From NCBI RefSeq assembly GCF_004087835.1, contig NZ_CP035119.1:2046001-2110000 (forward strand): a stretch of 64,000 nucleotides of DNA, written 5' to 3'. Numbering within the stretch: position 1 is the stretch's first letter; the number at the start of each line of letters is the position of its first letter. Shown one piece after another: positions 42,882 to 51,448 of the stretch. This stretch comes from Halorussus pelagicus. Its GTDB lineage: Archaea > Halobacteriota > Halobacteria > Halobacteriales > Haladaptataceae. The position numbers and the translations under genes were made by a program. Under the pieces are notes generated by a model. The model did not search any database. It saw only the letters and a list, made by a program, of their open reading frames with translations, and was not told where the DNA came from.

Positions 42882-44756
42882 TTACAGCGGATACACGTTC
42901 TGCACCGCTCCGTCCGCGTGCCCGAAGGACAACTCGACGCTCTCGGCGTCCGCGGGCACGGTCAGCGACCCCGTCCGCTCGCGGTCGAGGGGCGCGACTT
43001 CCACGTCGCTTCCGCCGCTCTGGCCGCCAGCAGTCCACGAGACGGTGCCAGCGACCGCCTTGGTCGTGTCGTTGAGGACTGTGAGTTCGCGGGTGTCACC
43101 GCCCGCGGGGTACTCGTCCAAGACGACTTGCACGGGTTCCAGCGAGGCCGCAATCGCCTCGTAGCCTGCCTTCTCGCTCCCGTCAGCCGACACCACGCCC
43201 ATGCCCGCGCCTTCGTCGGCGTCGCGGAGTGCATCGGCCGCGAGGAGACCGCTCCCGCGCCGTCGAAGCGTTTCGGTCACGTCCTTTAGGACCCGCGCCT
43301 GATACGCCTGCGAGGACTCGACTGGGGCGTCGTCACCGCTCGAACCGACGTACGCGCGGTGGGCGTCGGCGTCGAATCCGGCGGCGTCGTGGCCGTCTTC
43401 GCCGACGAGCGACCCCGCGCCGAACGCGCCGACCGGGCCGTCGCAGTCGTACTTCTCCAGCGCCCACTCGGCGTCGCCGGGCGTGCCGAACTGCCAACCG
43501 GGATAGAGGTGGGTCGCGTCGGCGTCGATGCCCGGCCCGCCCGAGACGGGGAAAACCGGCGTTTCCTCCGGAAGTGCCTCCGCGATGTCGCGGTCCGCGC
43601 CGCCGTCGTAACTCGCGCGCCACGCCCACCAGCGGACCTTGTAGCGCGCAACCCGCGAGGGACCGACGCCCGCGAGATGGTCGGTCGGGTCGGCCCGAAC
43701 GCCGAACGCGGCCACGCAGGGGTGGCGCTCGACGGAGGCGGCGACCGTCTCCGCCAGCGACTTCGCGCGCTCGGTGTCGGTCTCTGCGGTCCCGACCAGC
43801 GGTAGGTCCTGCCAGACCAGCAGGCCCGCGTCGGCCGCGGCCTCGTAGAACTCCGCGGGCGGGACGTGGCCGTACGCCCGGACGAGGTTCGCGTTGGCGT
43901 TCGCGGCGCGCTCCACGTCCCACGTCGGGTCGCCCGTGGGGAGCAGGGAGAATCCGCGGGCGGGAACCCGCTGGCCGTTGACCAGCAGGGCGTCGCTGTC
44001 GTCCGCTTGCGCGACCTCGCAGAGTCCCGTCTCGACGACACGCTCAGAGTCGCCGAGTTTCGCCCGGACCGCGTACTGGTGTTGGGGACCGAATCCTGTC
44101 GGCCACCAGTAGGCCGGGTCCCGGAGTTCGAGGGTCTTCTCGACCGTCGTGCGCTCCCCGGTGTCGGTCTCGACTCGCGCGCGCTCCATCACGCCGCCGC
44201 CCCGGAACCCCTGCGGGCGCACCGACAGCGAGATGCGGTCGTCAAGCGCCTTGCCCGCCTCGACGGCGATTTCGGCGTCGATGACCGCGCCCGCGTCGGT
44301 CCGACGCGGCGTCAGCGAGAGCGCGTCCACGAACGTCTCGGGGTGGGTTTCCAACTCGGCGGCCCACCAGATGCCGGGGACCGCGCGTTCGTCGGGCACG
44401 CGGTCGGTGGTGTAGACGCCGCCGAACGCGTCGGGCGCGCGACACTCCACGACCAGTTCGTTCTCGGCGTCGAGGTCCAGTTCGTATCTCGCGGGGACGA
44501 AGTGGGCGTCGTGTTCGCCCACCTGCTCGCCGTTGAGCCAGATTCGGGCGTGCGCGAACAGGCCGCGGAGTTCGAGGGTCGCGCGTTCGTCGCCGTCACG
44601 GGGGTCGCCGAACTCGGTTCGGTAGGCGACGGCGTCGGCGTCCGCGAACCGCTCGGGGCGGCCCGGCACCTCCACTGGGTGCCACTCGTCGGGAGAGGGC
44701 GGTCCGTCCTCTGCGGACGGTTCGACTGCCGCGCCCGTCCAGTCGGTCAGAGACAT
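42882..44756 (-). CDS. GH2-like (beta-mannosidase/galactosidase fold) protein, catalytic residues not recognised
   Basis: The 624-residue protein has the GH2 jelly-roll N domain (ATLELRGLFAHARIWLNGEQ, then VGEHDAHFVPARYELDL). An immunoglobulin-like domain follows, with PAYWWPTGFGPQHQYAVRAK near 218, leading into a TIM-like part (ANANLVRAYGHVPPAEFYEA, then DAGLLVWQDLPLVG). In active GH2 enzymes the acid/base glutamate lies in a GNNE-type motif after HPS; here the segment reads HPCVAAFGVRADPTDHL. The nucleophile motif SEFG is also not seen (GPVGAFGAGSLVGED). It may be a non-catalytic or altered member. Start chosen at MSLTDWTG. Confidence 0.7.
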   Translation of the reverse strand: MSLTDWTGAAVEPSAEDGPPSPDEWHPVEVPGRPERFADADAVAYRTEFGDPRDGDERATLELRGLFAHARIWLNGEQVGEHDAHFVPARYELDLDAENELVVECRAPDAFGGVYTTDRVPDERAVPGIWWAAELETHPETFVDALSLTPRRTDAGAVIDAEIAVEAGKALDDRISLSVRPQGFRGGGVMERARVETDTGERTTVEKTLELRDPAYWWPTGFGPQHQYAVRAKLGDSERVVETGLCEVAQADDSDALLVNGQRVPARGFSLLPTGDPTWDVERAANANANLVRAYGHVPPAEFYEAAADAGLLVWQDLPLVGTAETDTERAKSLAETVAASVERHPCVAAFGVRADPTDHLAGVGPSRVARYKVRWWAWRASYDGGADRDIAEALPEETPVFPVSGGPGIDADATHLYPGWQFGTPGDAEWALEKYDCDGPVGAFGAGSLVGEDGHDAAGFDADAHRAYVGSSGDDAPVESSQAYQARVLKDVTETLRRRGSGLLAADALRDADEGAGMGVVSADGSEKAGYEAIAASLEPVQVVLDEYPAGGDTRELTVLNDTTKAVAGTVSWTAGGQSGGSDVEVAPLDRERTGSLTVPADAESVELSFGHADGAVQNVYPL

Positions 44757-44868
44757 ACTCGGGGAACGAAACCCACACCTGATAGGTTTTACGTCCCGGC
44801 GACGACCACTTTCACTTTCACTCCGCCCTTGGCACAATTTAAGTAGGGTGGCGCGACGACCTCGTTCC

Positions 44869-45021
44869 ATGCTCGAAGACTTGCAGTGTGCCTGCGACGG
44901 CCGGAACTGCGAGCGCACCCTCGGCGAGAGCGAGTTGATGCTCCGGATGACGACCGACGCGGGCGAGCGCCGCGCCTACGAGTGCGCCTGCGGCGCGGTC
45001 ACGGTGACGGTGGTTCGGTAG
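44869..45021 (+). CDS. Small zinc-finger-like protein, 50 residues
   Basis: ATG-to-TAG frame of 50 residues: MLEDLQCACDGRNCERTLGE, then SELMLRMTTDAGERRAYECA, then CGAVTVTVVR. Five cysteines in C-x-C, C, and C-x-C arrangement suggest a single zinc-binding finger. TATA-like caatttaag lies 27-30 nt before the ATG, giving a leaderless promoter. Haloarchaea have many such tiny zinc-finger proteins, a few of them linked to motility or biofilm formation in Haloferax. Function here is unknown. Confidence 0.7.
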   Translation: MLEDLQCACDGRNCERTLGESELMLRMTTDAGERRAYECACGAVTVTVVR

Positions 45022-45121
45022 CTGAGACGGGTCGGTAACTGAGACAGGTCGGTAGCCCTGCCGACGAGAAGCGTCGTCTCGAAAGGCGACCCTCAAGTGG
45101 CCGGTGGCGAAACCGAGACGC

Positions 45122-45553
45122 ATGGAAGAAGTCATCCACGCGCGGGGCCACGAGAACGTCTCGGCCGCCCATCAAAGCACCTTCGAGGTGACGACCGACG
45201 ACTACCTCACGCCCGCGGGCGACTGCATCCTCGGCATCGAGGCCGACCGCTCCCCGGCCGACTTCGACCCCGAGTTCGTCGCGGCCTGCCAGCACGCCGA
45301 CGCGACCATCACCGCGAGGTTCGAGGTCGCTGGCGACGACGAGACCTATAGCCAGACCGTCACGGGTCGCGGCCACCCGGACCTCGCGTTCGAGAACGAC
45401 CGGAGCGCCGTAGGCCGAACCAGCGACTACGTGGACGACCGGACGATTCTCGTCGGGTCCGAGTTCGCCGCCGAGGGGTTCGACCGCGAACTGGTCGCGG
45501 CGCTCGCGGACGGCGCGGACCTGACCGTGACGTTGACCGTCGAGCGCGAGTAG
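45122..45553 (+). CDS. DUF371 family protein
   Basis: The 143-residue protein starts MEEVIHARGHENVSAAHQST, the conserved DUF371 N terminus (H-A-x-G-H-x-N-v-x-a-x-H-x-T). It continues FEVTTDDYLTPAGDCILGIE and ends with a beta-rich C half (GRGHPDLAFENDRSAVGRTS, then RTILVGSEFAAEGFDRELVA). This is a conserved archaeal family (COG2090) of unknown function. The conserved histidines and aspartates could bind metal. The ATG at 45122 is preferred over an upstream GTG at 45104. Confidence 0.9.
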   Translation: MEEVIHARGHENVSAAHQSTFEVTTDDYLTPAGDCILGIEADRSPADFDPEFVAACQHADATITARFEVAGDDETYSQTVTGRGHPDLAFENDRSAVGRTSDYVDDRTILVGSEFAAEGFDRELVAALADGADLTVTLTVERE

Positions 45554-45598
45554 CCGAGGGCCGACCCTTTTAATCCGATCCGGTCCTCATCTCCAGTC

Positions 45599-46486
45599 AT
45601 GAGTGAGGAGTCCGACGCCGAGCCTGCCGACTCCACCGACCCCGTCGAACGCAGCGCGAGCGACGACTCCGGAACCCGCGTCGAACCCGCGGAGAACATC
45701 AGCGGCGGCGACAGCGAGGCGAGTTCGGTCGCCGAGTTCACCCCCGGCGAGGCGGCGACCCGCGCAGAAGCCGTTGTGGACCGCCTCGGGGAGCGCTACT
45801 GGCAGAAGACCTACGGTGGGCGCGACGCCTTCGAGTGTCTGGTGCGAACCGTCCTGAGCCAGAACACAAGCGACGTGGCGAGCCAGCCCGCCCACGACGC
45901 CCTAATGGAGCGATACGGCGGCGAGGGCGACGAATCGAGCGACCTCGCCGCGGCGCTCGCGGCGGCCGACTGCGACGAACTCGCGGACGCGATTCGGCCC
46001 GCAGGTCTCTACAACCGGAAGACCGAGGTGCTGGTCGGCGTCGCCGAGCGCGTGCTGGACGAACACGGGAGCGCGGCCGCGTTCGACGCCTTCGTCCGGG
46101 AGCGTCCCTCCGCGGAAGTCCGGCCCGCGCTCCTCGACATGGACGGGGTCGGTCCGAAGACGGCCGACTGCGTCCTGCTGTTCGCCGGGGGTCAGGCAGG
46201 CGTCTTCCCCGTGGATACGCACGTCCACCGCATCTACCGCCGACTCGGTATCGCGCCCGCCGACGCCGACCACGAGGAAGTTCGGGCAGTGCTGGAACGC
46301 GACGTGCCCGCCGAGAAGTGCGGGTTCGGCCACACGGCAACGATTCAGTTCGGACGAGAATACTGTACGGCCCGCAAGCCCGCCTGTCTTGATGGACTGG
46401 ACGAGTGTCCCGTGTCGGACAGTTGCGACCGAGTGGGCGTCGATGTCGAGTCCGGCGGAGTCGTGGACCCCGCGGACGCCGACTAA
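45599..46486 (+). CDS. nth: Endonuclease III family DNA glycosylase
   Basis: The 295-residue protein has a disordered acidic N terminus of about 45 residues, then the HhH-GPD fold: FECLVRTVLSQNTSD near residue 78, the helix-hairpin-helix with catalytic lysine LDMDGVGPKTADCVLL near 180, and the catalytic aspartate in VFPVDTHVHRIYRRLG. The iron-sulfur loop reads CTARKPACLDGLDECPVSDS plus C. Its spacing is C-x6-C-x6-C-x5-C, four residues longer in the middle than E. coli Nth (C-x6-C-x2-C-x5-C). It excises oxidised pyrimidines. Its stop overlaps the end of the convergent downstream gene by 4 nt. Confidence 0.9.
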   Translation: MSEESDAEPADSTDPVERSASDDSGTRVEPAENISGGDSEASSVAEFTPGEAATRAEAVVDRLGERYWQKTYGGRDAFECLVRTVLSQNTSDVASQPAHDALMERYGGEGDESSDLAAALAAADCDELADAIRPAGLYNRKTEVLVGVAERVLDEHGSAAAFDAFVRERPSAEVRPALLDMDGVGPKTADCVLLFAGGQAGVFPVDTHVHRIYRRLGIAPADADHEEVRAVLERDVPAEKCGFGHTATIQFGREYCTARKPACLDGLDECPVSDSCDRVGVDVESGGVVDPADAD

Positions 46487-46920
46487 CGAGCCTCTCTCTG
46501 CTTGCCCTCCTCGCGTTCGACGGTCGCACGCAGGTGGTCCCGAAGGTGTAACACGTCCCGGCGCTCGCGGTTGCGCCACGGCAAAAGGCGGAGTTTTCGC
46601 GCTCGCTTGCGAAGGAACGACGAGAGGTACGCCACCTGCCGGTCGGCGAGCGCGACGGTCTCCGTGACGCCCGCGATGTCGTTGTCCTCTCCCGTCTCCG
46701 GGCGGTCCGCCGTCTCCGACTCCTCACCGCGCTGGCGCTCGACGCTCCGCCGGAGGTCACGGACGAACGCCCACTCGTCGGACTTCGGCCGGAGCGCGTA
46801 CTGAAGCCGGTTCTCGCGCTCGCGGAGCCAGTTCGTCAGGACGTACCACTCCTCGGCTTCCAGCGTCACCCGCACCGTCGGCCCGCCCGGTGGCGGCCGG
46901 TTCGCCGACGTTCCGTCCAT
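46483..46920 (-). CDS. Conserved-looking haloarchaeal protein of unknown function
   Basis: The 145-residue protein contains no membrane segment or signal. It begins MDGTSANRPPPGGPTVRVTL, with a helical, charged core (EWYVLTNWLRERENRLQYAL, then EWAFVRDLRRSVERQRGEE). A Glu/Thr-rich linker leads to ALADRQVAYLSSFLRKRARK and RRDVLHLRDHLRATVERE. The two tryptophan/arginine-rich helical segments could form a repeat. Unusually basic for a haloarchaeal protein. No family is recognised. It overlaps the nth-like stop codon by 4 nt in convergent orientation. Confidence 0.65.
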   Translation of the reverse strand: MDGTSANRPPPGGPTVRVTLEAEEWYVLTNWLRERENRLQYALRPKSDEWAFVRDLRRSVERQRGEESETADRPETGEDNDIAGVTETVALADRQVAYLSSFLRKRARKLRLLPWRNRERRDVLHLRDHLRATVEREEGKQREAR

Positions 46921-46981
46921 CGTCGTACTGTCAGTTCTTCGAGAGCCGCACTTTTGCCGTTTCGGGCGCTAGAAGGCGAAA

Positions 46982-47701
46982 ATGGCCCCAGAGGTAACGG
47001 TGAGGATAGACCCGCACGTCCACTCGGACGGCTCGTACGACGGTCACGAACCGGTCGAGATGCTGTTGGCCCAAGCCAGCGACATCGGACTCGACGGCGT
47101 CGTCGTCACCGACCACGACACCATCCGCGAGTCGCTCCGGGCGGCCGAACTCGCCCCGGAGTACGGACTTGTCGGGATTCCCGGCGTCGAGGTCTCGACC
47201 GCCGCGGGCCACCTGCTCGCCATCGGCGTCACCGAGCGCCCGGAACCCCACCGACCGCTCGATGAGACCGTCGCGAAGGTCCGGGACGCGGGTGGCGTCG
47301 CAATCGTGCCCCACCCGTTCCAGCGCACTCGCCACGGCGTCCGTCGGGGGCGAATCACCGACTGCGACGCCATCGAGGTCTACAACGCGTGGATTTTCAC
47401 GGGCTATCGGAACCGCCGCGCTCGGGAGTTCGCGGCCCGCAACGACTACCCTGGCGTCGCGGCCAGCGACGCCCACTCCGCAAAGTATATCGGCCGCGCG
47501 TACACCGAACTCACGATCGAAGCCACCTCGAAGGCCGCCCTCGACAGCGACCGCATTGTGAGCGCGCTGGCCGACGGCGACGCGGCCGTTCACGGCCGCC
47601 GTCAGCCGCTTCACCGGAGCGTCCAGCACTACGCGATGGGTGCCGGGCGGAAAGTCGGCCACGGCGTCGCGGCGAGTGTGGCGAGTTTCACACGGTTGTG
47701 A
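46982..47701 (+). CDS. PHP domain metal-dependent phosphoesterase
   Basis: The 239-residue protein has the PHP motifs: DPHVHSDGSYDGHEP (motif I), VVVTDHDTIRESLRAAELAP (II), VSTAAGHLLAIGV with its histidine, VPHPFQRTRHG (III), and VAASDAHSAKYIGRAYTEL (IV). The histidines and aspartates bind a trinuclear metal centre. Related proteins hydrolyse nucleoside or histidinol phosphates; the actual substrate here is unknown. It is divergent from the unknown gene upstream with a 61 nt gap. A dispersed repeat copy lies 55 nt downstream. Confidence 0.9.
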   Translation: MAPEVTVRIDPHVHSDGSYDGHEPVEMLLAQASDIGLDGVVVTDHDTIRESLRAAELAPEYGLVGIPGVEVSTAAGHLLAIGVTERPEPHRPLDETVAKVRDAGGVAIVPHPFQRTRHGVRRGRITDCDAIEVYNAWIFTGYRNRRAREFAARNDYPGVAASDAHSAKYIGRAYTELTIEATSKAALDSDRIVSALADGDAAVHGRRQPLHRSVQHYAMGAGRKVGHGVAASVASFTRL

Positions 47702-48087
47702 GGGCGTTGTGGTCGGGACTTGTTACGAATACGTCGGTGGTGAACGTTCGTCGGAGCTAGCTACTACCGACACCAATCATACCGCACGGCACCGCGACTG
47801 CACAGCACCGCCCCGCATGGGTCTCACGCCCCCCAACCTCCTGCGTTGTCTGCGAACCGCGTTCGCAGACTACTCGTCCACCGTCAGAGGCACGCTCTGA
47901 CGAGCCGTCGTTCACGTCCATTCACGACGACGCCGGCGCGCGCCGGGCAAGTAGACGACCGTCGAGCGCCCCATGGTTTGCGACGAGTTCGCCGACGGTC
48001 CACTTTCCCTGCCTGCGGCGCGGTCGCGCGGAGGTTCACCGAGACGAGGGTTTTTAACGCCCGACCGTCTGGATTCAGATACGCGAC
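47702..48087. other. Intergenic region with repeat and hairpins
   Basis: 386 nt between the PHP gene and the DUF373 gene. It holds dispersed repeat copy C and an 8-bp hairpin CGTCAGAG/CTCTGACG (47880-47900). A TATA-like gtttttaac lies about 35 nt before the next ATG. No gene recognised. Confidence 0.5.
47756..47870 (+). repeat. Dispersed intergenic repeat, copy C
   Basis: Begins GCTAGCTACTACCGACACCA, continues CCGCACGGCACCGCGACTGC and TCACGCCCCCCAACCTC. It ends in a perfect 10-bp hairpin (47848-47857 with 47861-47870, loop CGC). Same orientation as copy A. Confidence 0.75.
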
Positions 48088-49245
48088 ATGAGTACGCTGG
48101 TAGTGTGCGTTGACCGGGACGACGACATCGGGACCAAGACCGGCCTCGAAACCCCCGTTGCGGGGTGGGAAGCGGTCCGGTCGCTCGTCACCGAGGTCGG
48201 TCTCGCGGACCCCGAAGACGCCAGCGTCAACTGCCTGCTCGAATCCCTTCGCGTGGCCCGCGACCTGCGGGACGGCGACGAGGAGGTCACGGTGGCGGTC
48301 ATCTCGGGGGCCGCCGAGACGATGGTCGGCCGGGACCGCGCGGTCGCCGACCAGATGGACGACCTCATCTCCGAGTACGACCCCGACTCGGCGGTCGTCG
48401 TCATCGACAGCGCCCAAGACGAGCGACTGGTCCCCATCATCGAGAGCCGCGTCACGGTGGACGCGGTCGATAGGGTGGTCGTCCGGCAGGCCCGCGACAT
48501 CGAATCGACCTACTACCTGCTCAAGCAGTTTCTCGCCGACGAGGAGTTGCGCCAGACCGTCCTCGTTCCGGTCGGGGTCGCCATGCTGGCGTTCCCAATC
48601 CTGCTGATGGCGTTCGGCCCGGCGATGGCTGTCGCCTCCATCACGGCGGTCATCGGCCTGTTCGTCCTCTACAAGGGTCTCGGCGTCGATGACTACGTGT
48701 CCGACGTGCCGAGCGAGGCCAAGGACGCGCTGTACTCGGGTCGGGTCTCCATCGTCACTTACGTCATCGCGGCGGGGCTGTCGCTCATCGGCATCTTCGC
48801 CGGGGCGCTCCGCGTCTCGAACCCCACCGCGCCCACGGGAGGCATCCTGATGCCCGCGATGGCGTTCGCGTTCGCCAGCGTACCGTGGCTGGCGTCGGCG
48901 GCACTGGCGGCCTCGACGGGCCGACTGTTGGACGAGGTCATCCGCAACGACAACCTTCGCAACTCCTATCTAAACCTCCCGTTCGGCGTGCTGGCGGTCG
49001 GACTGGTCGTCCGCGGCTTCTCGGCGTACTTCCTCCAGCGCGAGGCGTACGTCGAACCGCTGGTCGTGCCCCACACGACGGTCGGGAGCCTCGCCGTCGA
49101 GCGCATCGTCCTCGAACCCGGCACGCGGATGGCACTGTTCGTCGTCGCGGGCGTCGTGGTGAGTCTGCTCGGCGTCCGCGTCTCGACGTACGTCACCGGG
49201 TCAGCGCTCGACGAGGAGTTCGAGGACGAGGAACTGGCGGAATGA
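48088..49245 (+). CDS. DUF373 family membrane protein
   Basis: The 385-residue protein has a cytoplasmic N-terminal domain with the DUF373 signature (LVVCVDRDDDIGTKTGLETP, then ASVNCLLESLRVARDLRDGD and AVISGAAETMVGRDRAVADQ). From about residue 155 there are six or so membrane helices (VLVPVGVAMLAFPILLMAFG, then IVTYVIAAGLSLIGIFAGAL, then MALFVVAGVVVSLLGV). It is a conserved archaeal family of unknown function. The first domain resembles a nucleotide-binding fold. The ATG at 48088 has a TATA-like element about 35 nt upstream. Confidence 0.88.
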   Translation: MSTLVVCVDRDDDIGTKTGLETPVAGWEAVRSLVTEVGLADPEDASVNCLLESLRVARDLRDGDEEVTVAVISGAAETMVGRDRAVADQMDDLISEYDPDSAVVVIDSAQDERLVPIIESRVTVDAVDRVVVRQARDIESTYYLLKQFLADEELRQTVLVPVGVAMLAFPILLMAFGPAMAVASITAVIGLFVLYKGLGVDDYVSDVPSEAKDALYSGRVSIVTYVIAAGLSLIGIFAGALRVSNPTAPTGGILMPAMAFAFASVPWLASAALAASTGRLLDEVIRNDNLRNSYLNLPFGVLAVGLVVRGFSAYFLQREAYVEPLVVPHTTVGSLAVERIVLEPGTRMALFVVAGVVVSLLGVRVSTYVTGSALDEEFEDEELAE

Positions 49246-49293
49246 GCGGCCCGATTCGCCGCACCTAAATCCACAGCCTCCGGAGTGGCCGCC

Positions 49294-50049
49294 ATGACCG
49301 AAGACACCGCCGCGACCGACGACGCCGCAGACGACGGGTCGTGGGTCAGCCTCTTTTCGGGCGGCAAGGACTCCTCGTGGGCGCTCTACCAAGCCCTTGA
49401 ATCGGGACTCGACGTGTCGCGTCTCGTCACGGTCCACCCGGAGGGCGACTCCTACATGTATCACGTTCCGGCGACACGACTCGCCTCGCTCGCCGCCGAG
49501 AGCATCGGTGTGCCGCTCGTGGAGGTCGAACCGGACGACTTCGAGGCCGAGGACGCCGCGGAGTCGGGCGCGCAGGGCGACGCGGAACTCAGACCGCTGG
49601 AAGCCGCGCTGGGCGAACTGGACGCGGACCTCTCCGGCGGCCTCGCGGGCGTCACTGCGGGCGCGGTCGAGAGCGAGTACCAGACCTCTCGCATCGAGGC
49701 GATGGCCGACCGCCTCGACGCCGAGGTGTTCGCGCCGCTCTGGCAGGAGGACCCCCGAGAACTCGCCGACGCGATGCTCGACGCGGGCTTCGAAATCACC
49801 ATCATCCGGGTCGCGGCGTACGGACTAGACGAGTCGTGGCTCGGCCGGACGCTGGACGAAGAGGCACTCGCCGAACTGGAGGGGTTGAACGAGAGCCACG
49901 GCGTCCACATCCTCGGCGAGGGCGGCGAGTTCGAGACGCTGGTGACCGACGGCCCGCACATGGACCGCTCTATCGAACTTGACTACGAGACTGAGTGGGA
50001 TGGGACGCGGGGCACCCTCCGGATTACCGACGCTCGACTCGGCGAGTGA
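49294..50049 (+). CDS. Diphthine--ammonia ligase (Dph6/DUF71 family)
   Basis: The 251-residue ATP-pyrophosphatase completes diphthamide on elongation factor aEF2, converting diphthine to diphthamide using ATP and ammonia. The PP-loop is FSGGKDSSWALY near residue 22, and the C-terminal family signature is LGEGGEFETLVTDGPHM. The intervening GVTAGAVESEYQTSRIEAMA and APLWQEDPRELADAMLDAGF regions also match. Length fits. The ATG at 49294 (MTEDTAATDD) is preferred over the GTG 9 nt upstream. It lies 48 nt after the DUF373 gene and may be co-transcribed. Confidence 0.92.
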   Translation: MTEDTAATDDAADDGSWVSLFSGGKDSSWALYQALESGLDVSRLVTVHPEGDSYMYHVPATRLASLAAESIGVPLVEVEPDDFEAEDAAESGAQGDAELRPLEAALGELDADLSGGLAGVTAGAVESEYQTSRIEAMADRLDAEVFAPLWQEDPRELADAMLDAGFEITIIRVAAYGLDESWLGRTLDEEALAELEGLNESHGVHILGEGGEFETLVTDGPHMDRSIELDYETEWDGTRGTLRITDARLGE

Positions 50050-50356
50050 CCGCCAGCGAGCGGTAGAACGCGGCCCTTATCGACCAGCGTCTAACACGTC
50101 GAACCGATGGTCTCTGACAGTCGAACCGACGCGGACGCAAAAACCGATTTCTGCGAGTTCTGTCCCGTCGTCTGCTCGAACCTCCTGCCGTTCAGCGGCG
50201 CTGTTCACCGAACGACACATCGCCATCGAGGGCCGGAGTATGCACCTCCCCGGTGTCAGCACGGAGACCGACCTCGGGCCGAAGTGAGATGACGAATCTC
50301 GGCGGACTCGCTACGTGGTTCACGCCGGAAGACCGCAAGAAGAGTAGTTCGAACAG
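50050..50356. other. Intergenic gap after the diphthine ligase gene
   Basis: About 307 nt. A 61-codon frame at 50107-50292 contains CEFCPVVCSN, suggestive of a decayed zinc-finger segment, but the rest is histidine/arginine-rich and not haloarchaeal in character. I see no promoter, RNA or confident gene. Confidence 0.35.
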
Positions 50357-51325
50357 TTACTCGCCGTTCAGAATCTGGGTGTGCGCGCCGATGAGCGCCC
50401 CCGAGAGGTCCATCTCCTCGACGCGGGTCTTCTCGTCGATGATGGAGTTGCGGATGTCGCAGTCTCGAATCGTCGCCGACGGGAAGACGATGGAGTTGTT
50501 GACGCTGGAGTTGACGAGTTCCGCGCCCGGCATGACGTGGACGTTGTCGCCGAGCGTGGTGTTCTCGACCGTCGCGGAGTCGGCGATTTGATTCTCGCCG
50601 TCGAGTTTCCAGCCCACCGCTTCCAGATAGCTCTCGGGCGTGCCAATGTCGAACCACGCCTCGTCGAAGGTGTAGGCGTACACCGAGTCGCGCTGTTGGA
50701 GCCACTGGACGAACCAGCCGGGTTCGTCGGGGTTGTTGCCGTTTTCGAGGTATTTCTCGAACAGCGGGATGGTCTCGGCGGTGAAAGCGTAACACGCGAT
50801 GGAGACCAGCGTACTCGCCGGGTCCTCGGGTTTCTCTTGGAAGTCCACGACCTCGTCGTTGTCGAGTTCGACCAACCCGTAGGATTTCGCTCGCTCGCGG
50901 GAGCCAACGTCGTAGGCCGCGAGCGTCGGCGAGTCCTTCGCTTGGAAAAAGTCCACGAAGTCGCTGACGCCGAAACTGATGAGGTTGTCACCGGCGATGA
51001 CGAGGGTGTCCTCGGTGATGGTCTCTCGGTCGAACAGTTGGGCCAGCGCCCCGACGACGCCGAACTTCTCGTCTTCCTCGGTCGTGTCCTCGACCGTGAG
51101 ACGCGGCTTGTCGAACTCGCTCTCGGAGAGGTGAGTCCGGAAGTCGTCGGCGAAGCGTTCGTTTGTCGAGACGTACACCTCGTCGATTCGGTCGTCGGCT
51201 TCCAGTTCCGAGAAAATCTGGTCGATGACTGTCGAGTCACCGACCGGCAGGAACATCTTGGGGCGGTGCTTGGTAATCGGCCAGAGTCGCGTCGCGTATC
51301 CACCCGCAAGAACGACGGCTTTCAT
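50357..51325 (-). CDS. Sugar-phosphate nucleotidyltransferase
   Basis: The 322-residue protein has the nucleotidyltransferase signature MKAVVLAGGYATRLWPITKH plus RPKMFLPVGDSTVIDQIF. The metal-binding aspartate lies in LVIAGDNLISFGVSDFVDFF, and the sugar-binding motif in VDFQEKPEDPASTLVSIACY. The C-terminal left-handed beta-helix (SATVENTTLGDNVHVMPGAE) resembles a trimerisation or acyltransferase-type domain. It activates a hexose-1-phosphate (UTP or dTTP) for glycan synthesis, perhaps serving AglD-type pathways. The exact sugar is unknown. The ATG at 51325 is chosen at the conserved MKAVVLAGG start. Confidence 0.9.
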   Translation of the reverse strand: MKAVVLAGGYATRLWPITKHRPKMFLPVGDSTVIDQIFSELEADDRIDEVYVSTNERFADDFRTHLSESEFDKPRLTVEDTTEEDEKFGVVGALAQLFDRETITEDTLVIAGDNLISFGVSDFVDFFQAKDSPTLAAYDVGSRERAKSYGLVELDNDEVVDFQEKPEDPASTLVSIACYAFTAETIPLFEKYLENGNNPDEPGWFVQWLQQRDSVYAYTFDEAWFDIGTPESYLEAVGWKLDGENQIADSATVENTTLGDNVHVMPGAELVNSSVNNSIVFPSATIRDCDIRNSIIDEKTRVEEMDLSGALIGAHTQILNGE

Positions 51326-51448
51326 ACGACGAGCGTCGGTCCCGCGCGGTAAGTCCTTTTTCATTTTCGAGATTTGCCGACGCTGGCGTCGCTCGGGGGT
51401 AACGTCTCGAATACGGCGATGAGGATAGCGTTCGGGTCGAGGCGAAAA

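Noticed and set aside
50107-50292. 61-codon frame with CEFCPVVCSN
   Set aside because: Only one short cysteine cluster, then His/Arg-rich; no homology signal. Possibly decayed gene.
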